Translations under genes and position numbers: made by a program
In this document: positions 57,797-64,000 of the stretch, piece by piece
Layout: each line of letters opens with the position of its first letter
How positions within the stretch are numbered: position 1 is the stretch's first letter
Assembly (NCBI GenBank): GCA_033398695.1
Contig: CM065804.1
Coordinates: 54,343,501-54,407,500 of the forward strand
Length of the DNA stretch: 64,000 nucleotides
From: Orobanche coerulescens
Taxonomy: Eukaryota > Streptophyta > Magnoliopsida > Lamiales > Orobanchaceae
Direction of reading: 5' to 3'
The notes under the pieces: model-generated
Told to the model about the DNA's origin: nothing
What the model saw: only the letters and a program-made list of their open reading frames with translations
Database searches by the model: none

Positions 57797-58696
57797 TCAG
57801 AAGTAGAAAATACGATGAGCGTAACAATTTGTTTCCAAAACTAAAAGTTCTGTACCTGAAGTGCCATGAAGAATCGGACAGTCTCTAGCCCAGTGGCCTA
57901 GCTCACCGCACTTGAGACAAGCATCCTTCTTCTTCTTGTTCTTTGGAACCATAGGGGCCTTGCCCTTACCCTTAAGGTCCTTAGCTTGTGGTCCAGTCCG
58001 CTTCTTGGTCTTTTTCTTCTTATTATTAGACTTCCGAAGTCCAGAAGAAATCACAAGTGCAGACTCCTTCATCCGCGGGGTCTTCATCTGAGACTGAGCG
58101 GTCAGCAGTTTGTTCATTAGCCCAGCTAAGTTACATGCAATCTCATTGCAGTTGAAGTTCATAACAAACTGTGAGAAAGAATCAGGGAGAGACTGTAGGA
58201 TAAGGTCGGTTTGGAGAGAAGTATCCATTTTAAAATCAAGAGCCTCCAATCTCTCGATCATGGATATCAATGTGAGGACGTGTTCCCCAACCTTCTCACC
58301 TTCCTTCATCCTTGCACCGAACAGTTGCTTGGATATCTCATATCTAGCAGTTCTGCTGTGCTCACCATAAAGCTCGGTTAAGTGAGATAGAATCTGCCTA
58401 GCAGAAGTCATTTTCTCATGAGCTCTCTGAAGCTCATTAGACATGGAAGCCATCATATAATCACGGACTTTCACGTCATCCTTAACCCACTTTTCGTGGT
58501 TTTCAATCTCTTCCTGATTGGCTCGGGTCCGCACAGGAGGCGCCGGAATGTCCGTCTCCAAGACGTATCCCAGTGCCTCTATACTGAGGAAAATCATCAG
58601 ATTGCGGAGCCAATCCACAAAGTTAGGTCCCATTAAGGTGTTCTTTCCGAGTAGAATTGCGAGTGGATTCATTGTCATATTGAGATTTGTCTGCAT
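57797..58696 (-). CDS. gag: Copia-2 gag
   Basis: This open frame of 299 codons encodes the capsid-nucleocapsid protein that packages element RNA. It starts at ATG 58696, the only long frame start, and the N terminus includes NFVDWLRNL. The middle part matches plant copia gag (HEKWVKDDV, RYEISKQLFG, SLPDSFSQF). Near residue 220 there is a Lys-rich stretch, then one CCHC knuckle (CLKCGELGHWARDC, about residue 260). It ends at a stop just before the protease in another frame. Copia gag-pol is normally one frame. The break lies at about 57800-57835, where copia-1 has CTCTGTATT and copia-2 has CATCGTATT, so it may be an assembly error rather than a true stop. Confidence 0.93.
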   Translation of the reverse strand: MQTNLNMTMNPLAILLGKNTLMGPNFVDWLRNLMIFLSIEALGYVLETDIPAPPVRTRANQEEIENHEKWVKDDVKVRDYMMASMSNELQRAHEKMTSARQILSHLTELYGEHSRTARYEISKQLFGARMKEGEKVGEHVLTLISMIERLEALDFKMDTSLQTDLILQSLPDSFSQFVMNFNCNEIACNLAGLMNKLLTAQSQMKTPRMKESALVISSGLRKSNNKKKKTKKRTGPQAKDLKGKGKAPMVPKNKKKKDACLKCGELGHWARDCPILHGTSGTELLVLETNCYAHRIFYF

Positions 58697-59700
58697 TAAG
58701 TATAACAGATTAATTAGTGACTTGTTATATTATGATCTGAGTATAGAATTAAGGTCTTTTCTATTCTTGTTACCCAGCTCCTACTATTTTTATCGGAATA
58801 ACACACTCCCATGTGATATTCGGAAGTATCGTCGCTCTACTTCATAGTGGTGATCGAGTTCTTTATAAATCTTAATAGAGGGCAACCGAACAGGTTTCTA
58901 GTCTATTAATTTTCATAAAGTGGTGTCCAACACCAACCCATCTAATGGATGATTCGATCTTCTTTTTCCCCTTGTTCACTCCCCTCAACCTATACGGTTT
59001 CTATGGTTCGTGAACAAGTTAAGTTTATACCATCGACGCAAATCAGTTTCACAATTGAATCTTATCCGGCAACCTATCGTGTTTCTAGGGATAAAATTTG
59101 CTCCAACCGAAGGCATCAATGCGCTCTCGGTAATTTATCCGTCCTCCCGAACGACTACCCCGATAACTCGGAAGCATAGCACATCCGGGTTGGATTTCAA
59201 TTTCAGCTCGATGGAGGAAGGAAAACCTTGAAACCTTATAAACTTAATAATTTGTTGTGGGAGAATTATCGCGATTAATGTTACACTTTGCACATTAATT
59301 CATTTAAGCGCGTTTGTGGCATTCATACAATATGAAACAACCATTCACAACCTAGTTGCTACCAACATGTGGTTCATGGACCGTTCCTAGAAAACAAAAA
59401 CTCCGTAATCTAATTACAAGTCTTCGTCTTGAATCTTCGTCTTCTCGAAATGGATCTTCCTTCGGTCTTCGTCATTACATATAAATTTTACATCAAAAAT
59501 TGCATCCTAGATACAAACATTTCTAGTAAAATAAATAGGCTCAAAATATGATAACGTTCAAAATAATTCGGTCGACCATAAATATTCCAATTAATCAAAT
59601 TTCCCTTATAAAATGAAATACCATAAATCATTTTAATCATATTAAATCCAATTTAACATGTGGGAGATTAATTTTCAAGAATACACGAAACAATCGAGCC
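58697..59700 (-). other. Copia-2 leader before gag
   Basis: This AT-rich leader is homologous to 18976-20160 in copia-1 and has no coding sequence. Together with the palindrome block it makes a 1.5-kb untranslated leader. Confidence 0.75.
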
Positions 59701-59714
59701 GGGTGAAAAATTGG

Positions 59715-59945
59715 CCTGCCTGGCCGAGTCACTACCGGCCGGACACGGCCCGTGCCGGCAGTGTCCTAGACCTTCCTGCCAGACTCGGCCGTGTCACCTG
59801 ACACGGTCGAGTCACTTCCGGAAGCTGCCGGCTAGACATGGCCCGTGTCGCCTGACACGGTCGGGTCCGCCGATGCTTTGGCCAGATCGCCGACACGGCC
59901 CGTGTCACCAGACACGGCCGAGTCACCCTGGCAGCTTCCTGCCCT
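59715..59945 (-). repeat. ACACGGCCGTGT palindrome array in copia-2 leader
   Basis: About nine variants of GACACGGCCGTGTC (including GACACGGTCGAGTC, GACACGGCCGAGTC) occur, matching the array in copia-1 in position but not copy for copy. Open frames here are repeat translations. Confidence 0.88.
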
Positions 59946-60208
59946 TTGTCCGAAAAGTCATCCCACGACGATTCGGAGCTCGATTTTCGACCGGATATCC
60001 AATATAAATATTTTTCAACATTCATATCTTCAATATAAATCATATTTCCCAGAAATTTAAGATTTATATTTAGACATAAACTTACGAAAAATATAACTAT
60101 AACGAACGTAAAACATGTACCACGATTATGACTAAAATGATTCCAAACCATTCACCATCTAATCGAGCATTCCAAATGCCAATATCGTATATACGATTGC
60201 AAGACCTA

Positions 60209-60220
60209 CGCTCCGATACC
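60209..60220 (-). promoter_or_regulatory. Copia-2 primer-binding site
   Basis: TGGTATCGGAGC on the minus strand follows the 5' LTR end within a few bases and is of initiator-Met type. Confidence 0.85.
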
Positions 60221-60222
60221 AC

Positions 60223-62234
60223 TGTTGGGATTCGGTTCCTAAAACGAAGGCCCAGCGGAAGTGGTAAAACGAAAATTAATTCGATCCGAATCCCTACGAG
60301 GATCGATCGAGCTACGTATATACGAATATATAAACGAAAAGCAAGAGTCATAAGAAACTAACCCTCGAAGTCCGTTGATTAAATGGTAACCTTCTCTTGA
60401 GCTATTCCCCGAGCTTTTGTTTGATCTCTACGAGTTTAATCCGCTCCAAGCCCTTGAACGATCCAACGCCGAAAGCACCGCTTCTCTACTTGCCACGCGC
60501 CGGAAAAATGACCGGAATAACAACACTTGATTAACCTCTAAGGTTACGGCTAGAATCAAGTGATGAAGCTTTTATTACTACACTCTAAGTGTATAATTTA
60601 TCTCTCAATTTTATCTCTTGATATTTTTTCTCTAAGAAAAACTCTCAAGAACGCATAAAGAAGAAGAATAAGATGAAGAAGTTTTTCTCTCTCCCTTGAA
60701 AGCCTTATCTCACGTTGGAAATCAATAATGTGAGGGGAGAGATTGTCTTCTTTTTATTCTTCTCACTTTTGGACCAAATCACCTAATATCATATATAATA
60801 ATATATGATATTGTCCCCTTGGTGGCCATATGTCTTCCACCTGACAAGGAGAAGACCAAGACCAAGGGAGGGGTTAGGTATGGGGCGGCCATCTAGAAGG
60901 ATCCGGGACGAGTTCGGTTCGTTTCAGACTCTCGTGAGTCCAAACAGATAAACTCTGATTCCGTTCCGATGTATTTTTATTAATTAATTAATCCAATTAA
61001 TTAATCATATCAAATACATTATAACATAATTAATTTCTCCAAGAAATAATTATATTCATGAATTAAATTAATCACCCAGTAATATATTTAATTCATTAGA
61101 CCGTAAATTAATTTATCCAATAAATCAATTTAGACATCCAATGTCCTAAAATCAATTAGACATCCAATGTCCAATAAATTAGATATCCAATATCTAATAT
61201 TTATAATGAGAGATTAAGCTCGATTCATTCCGTCGTCAATCCTAATGCGTGACTCGGTAGGTCCGTCTCAGTCAGCAATTGGAGGAACCAAAGAGTAGTA
61301 GCACCACCTAGCCATCCTGGTGGCCTACATTGTACCCCGACTGAGAACGAATGATTGGGATCATTCAAGAACCATTCTGTCGTGAATACCCATATACGTA
61401 TAAACCCTTCTTTCAAATGTCCCGATCAAGTTATAGGGTCACGGTCAGTCAAACCCCATCTGTACTTGACGCTATGCATGCGTTAATGCAAACCGAGATC
61501 ATCGAGCTCTCGTGTATCTAATACAGCTAGCTCCAATGCTTTGGCCAAAGACTTATGATCTCATCTGCCAATAACCACATAGGACATATAACCCGTTCAC
61601 TAACAGGAGAAAGAATTCTATCTTGGTATTCAGTAGGACCTGCTACTTGCCCGTCAAGATGCACGTCGAGGTTGACCCCCGCCTTCCGGTTTATAGGGTC
61701 GAACTACTCTAATGAAAATCTTGACGTCACAAGCATATCCCTACTAAATCCTCAAGTCGAAGGTTCACGAATACCTATCACAACCTTTCGATTCCATCAT
61801 TGACTGTCCTGGAGTGAAATCCGTGTGACGAATCGAGGGTGAGTCGGTTCGATTATACTAATCTAATTAGCATACCTATAACGTGTGCTCCCACTAACCA
61901 TTAGCGTTCGACAGGCACTCTCCTTGTCAAAGAACACGTCATACAAGTCTTTACATAAACTTAACGCCCATTCAAGTTTTATCAACTTGCGAACGATTAA
62001 GTATTTGAGCTATAGACCTTTCCAGTGCCGACCCCCTTATCTAATAAGGAGTGGAACGTTATGCTCTAAAATACACGGACTAGTTTCTGTATGTATATTT
62101 ACGAGTTAGGAATGCCAGTAACTACCAGTAAATAAAGAAACATCTATTTCCTTATATTAATGATTTACATAATAACAAGTGCAATGCCCTCACTCAACAT
62201 CCTCTGAGTGGCATTCGAGGGCATACTCCTAACA
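60223..62234 (-). mobile_element. 5' LTR of copia-2
   Basis: This is the 2.0-kb LTR that would drive copia-2. It is preceded by CCTAT (part of the E gag) and followed by the PBS. Confidence 0.93.
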
Positions 62235-62827
62235 ATAGGTTCGTCTGATGGCTGTGCAGAGAAAAATTCCCGAACTTTGGCTTCCCTCACAGGACGAGGG
62301 CAGTACTGAGCTTCCATCATTAATTTAAATTCTGTCCAATCAGCATCATGATCTGCAGGCCGGATGGCTTCCCACCACTCGGATGCTTCCCCTATCAGAA
62401 AGTACTGAGCAATCGAGGCTCTTCGGTCATCTGGGTAATTAATTCTGGCAAAGATTTTCTCCAATTCCTTCAACCAATGATCCCATGTAGAAGTCTCAGA
62501 CAATCCGTCGAATTTGGGTGGCTGCATCTTTGCCACCTCTTGTAGTCAACGGTCACCTCGATTTCCCATGTCTGGAATCCCTTATTGTCTATCTCCCTGC
62601 TGTAATCCCACTGCCACCTGCATTCGGTCCACGACCTGGGCGAACTGAGTCATCTGGTTCACCACCTGACAAAGGATTTCGGGCAAAGCAGGTTCCGGTT
62701 CATTATTAATAGATCTCTGTTGGTCGTCTGAGCTGTGGCTCGCCTGATTAGAAGGCGAAGCTTCTCTTTCGGTATTCCTTCGTCCGCGCCCGCGACCGCG
62801 ACCACGTCCACGTCCACCTCTCAACAT
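62235..62827 (-). pseudogene. gag: Element E gag, 5' part
   Basis: The gag of E starts at ATG 62827 with an Arg-Gly-rich tail (RGGRGRGRGRGRGRR), then a linker and the capsid domain (KFDGLSETSTWDHWLKELEKI, EWWEAIRP). Two in-frame stops (TAA at about 62580 and TGA at about 62545) interrupt it before the capsid region. Copia-2 splits the gene at codon 197. The downstream part resumes at 52732 in the same frame. Compared with gypsy-B gag the order is the same, but the sequence is diverged. Confidence 0.9.
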
Positions 62828-63045
62828 ACTGTAAGCATAAATACTCAATATACAGGAAATAATATCGTTCTAATGTTCAAGTATAAAGAGATACAACATG
62901 TAAAGGATGAGATAGAGTTTAAGAACTTACAACCACCGTTCGCACGAAGACGCAGGCAGTACAGTGATGTTATTCACGGCCGGTTACCTCAAAAGACACA
63001 TACGACCCCTATTTTAACCCAATGGCCAAGATATCCATAATCTTA
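62828..63045 (-). other. Element E leader between PBS and gag
   Basis: This leader of about 220 bp is non-coding and AT-rich. It is much shorter than in the copia elements (1.5-1.7 kb) or gypsy-B (about 480 bp). Confidence 0.7.
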
Positions 63046-63057
63046 GCTCCGATACCA
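63046..63057 (-). promoter_or_regulatory. Element E primer-binding site
   Basis: TGGTATCGGAGC on the minus strand, 5 nt from the 5' LTR end, is of initiator-Met tRNA type. Confidence 0.87.
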
Positions 63058-63062
63058 TATTC

Positions 63063-64000
63063 TGTAACACCCCCGATATATTCAGGAATATTACAGCGCC
63101 GTAAATCCTTTACATAAGGATTTACAAGGCTGAAGAATTAAAAAGACATTAACAGGTACCAACGTATGAAAATAACGGAATTAAGATACAACAGTTCTGA
63201 CCAAATACTGAAAATACAATTGTTCAACGGAAAAGTATAAATACATCACCAAATCCAAATCATCATAAACGACTACGTACTCGAGTACTTATTATAACGG
63301 TACAAACAACAGATAAATAAACCCGGCCGGAACATCACTCTGCACCCTCGTCGTCATGCAACTCCAGTGGTTGTTTCCCCGCTCTCCTGTATCCTGAACA
63401 TAAACAAATATTCACCCCTGAAGGGGTTAGCACAACAATGCTAGTACAAGTACCACAACATATTATTCAACATCTCATGAAGAATAATAATAACATAAAT
63501 GACAAAAGAACCGACGAGTCTTCCCCTGCGAGAATATCAATAACAACATACACACATGATAATCATAACATGATATCACAACATACATATGCTAATTCCA
63601 ATGATCCAGCGTTCACTGCCTAGACCCCAAGATGATCCCGGCGGACCAACACGTGGTGGAAAAACCCGTCTAATGATCCAGCGCACGCTAGCATAGAACC
63701 CAAGATGATCCCGTCGGACTAACATGTGGTGGACATACAACAACAAAATTTATGCACGACAATATGTATAACATTAATATATAAAACAATTAAGGTACTT
63801 GCCTCGATTCGAAGACAAGAACAATACTTCTACGTAAAAACGAACTACTCGAAGGTCGCCCCTTCGATCAATCACGTAGCAAGCTCGAACCTTAACAAAA
63901 GAAATAACATAGAATTCATATCATGTTGTACGAATGTCTAACAATCCAATTTACGGCCGAAAGTTCGTAAAATGTAATCTGCCTGAACTGCTTAGCGTAC
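63063..64000 (-). mobile_element. 5' LTR of element E, partial
   Basis: The reverse complement ends in ATTCCTGAATATATCGGGGG and TGTTACA. It matches 46253-47190 closely, including the TCGAGGCAAGTACC element (about 63794-63807) and the two GTCCGACGGGATC-type units (63600-63735). The U3 half lies outside the window. Confidence 0.92.

Larger units (their letters stand above)
52733..62234 (-). mobile_element. Ty1/copia element copia-2 inside E gag
   Basis: LTRs at 52733-54739 (3') and 60223-62234 (5') start with TGTTAGGAGTATGCC on the minus strand and end with CCCAACA. The target duplication is CCTGT on one side and CCTAT on the other (minus strand). It is the same family as copia-1. The gag frame is fully open. 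Pol has two frameshifts and one TAG (Trp to stop at about 55053), so this is the least damaged element in the window. Insertion split the gag of E in frame. Confidence 0.95.
46253..64000 (-). mobile_element. Ty3/gypsy chromovirus E, truncated by window end
   Basis: This minus-strand element has its 3' LTR at 46253-48619, gag-pol at 62827-48655 (split by copia-2) and a partial 5' LTR from 63063. Its ends are TGTCATATCCGG (decayed TGTAAT) and GGGGGTGTTACA. It shares gene order, hairpin, PBS and chromodomain with gypsy-B, but its gag and LTRs are distinct. The 5-mer before 46253 is ATTTC, and its partner lies outside the window. The coding region has several stops and at least two frameshifts. 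Confidence 0.93.

Overview
This window is repeat-dense plant nuclear DNA, almost certainly from an angiosperm with a large genome. I find no host protein-coding gene, no tRNA or rRNA gene, no CRISPR array and nothing prokaryotic. Nearly every base belongs to LTR retrotransposons of the chromovirus-type Ty3/gypsy and Ty1/copia classes, many nested in one another. The plant assignment rests on primer-binding sites resembling the complement of plant initiator-Met tRNA (TGGTATCGGAGC), the gypsy chromodomain ending, 2-4 kb LTRs, a GC-rich hAT MITE, and many AT and CT microsatellites. I use letters for the elements.

Layout. 1-1242: minus-strand partial LTR (E2). 1243-2476: non-coding tail of element C. 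2477-41912: the 3' LTR of C, split by two insertions about 68 bp apart. The first is D (5354-13151, a solo LTR), which carries a minus-strand solo LTR A' (5519-8312) and an inverted-repeat transposon (9560-10981) that itself carries a hAT MITE (9810-10637). The second is A (13220-40798), a large gypsy-like element without coding capacity. A carries copia-1 (16439-26067) and gypsy-B (26548-36478). 41913-42049 and 45970-46252 are one degenerate ~65-80 bp minisatellite split by solo LTR F (42050-45969). From 46253 to the window end is element E, a minus-strand chromovirus whose gag is split by minus-strand copia-2 (52733-62234). Target-site duplications support the nesting: ATCTT (D), GACGG (A), GCTGC (copia-1), TCTGT (gypsy-B) and TAAGTTAC (hAT) are perfect; A', F and copia-2 are one base off.

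Coding content is gag-pol only. Gypsy-B and E encode gag with two CCHC knuckles, protease, RT, RNase H, integrase and a C-terminal chromodomain, all broken by stops and frameshifts. Copia-2 is nearly open, with two frameshifts and one stop. Copia-1 is heavily interrupted. A, C, D and F show no element-encoded protein.

Two observations stand out. First, several LTR families carry an array of short dyad-symmetric motifs, mostly just upstream of the LTR TATA box. The motif differs by family (TAGCGCACGCTA, TTACGTACGTAA, TTACGGCCGTAA), but all share a CGNNCG core. The copia elements carry a related array (GACACGGCCGTGTC) in their long leader. This looks like an undescribed cis-element system with family-specific turnover. 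Second, copia-1 and parts of gypsy-B and copia-2 differ from their sister copies almost wherever the sister has CAG or CTG, typically as CAG to CGA and CTG to TCG. That pattern is better explained by base-calling error at CHG-methylated sites than by evolution, so many apparent frameshifts may not be real.
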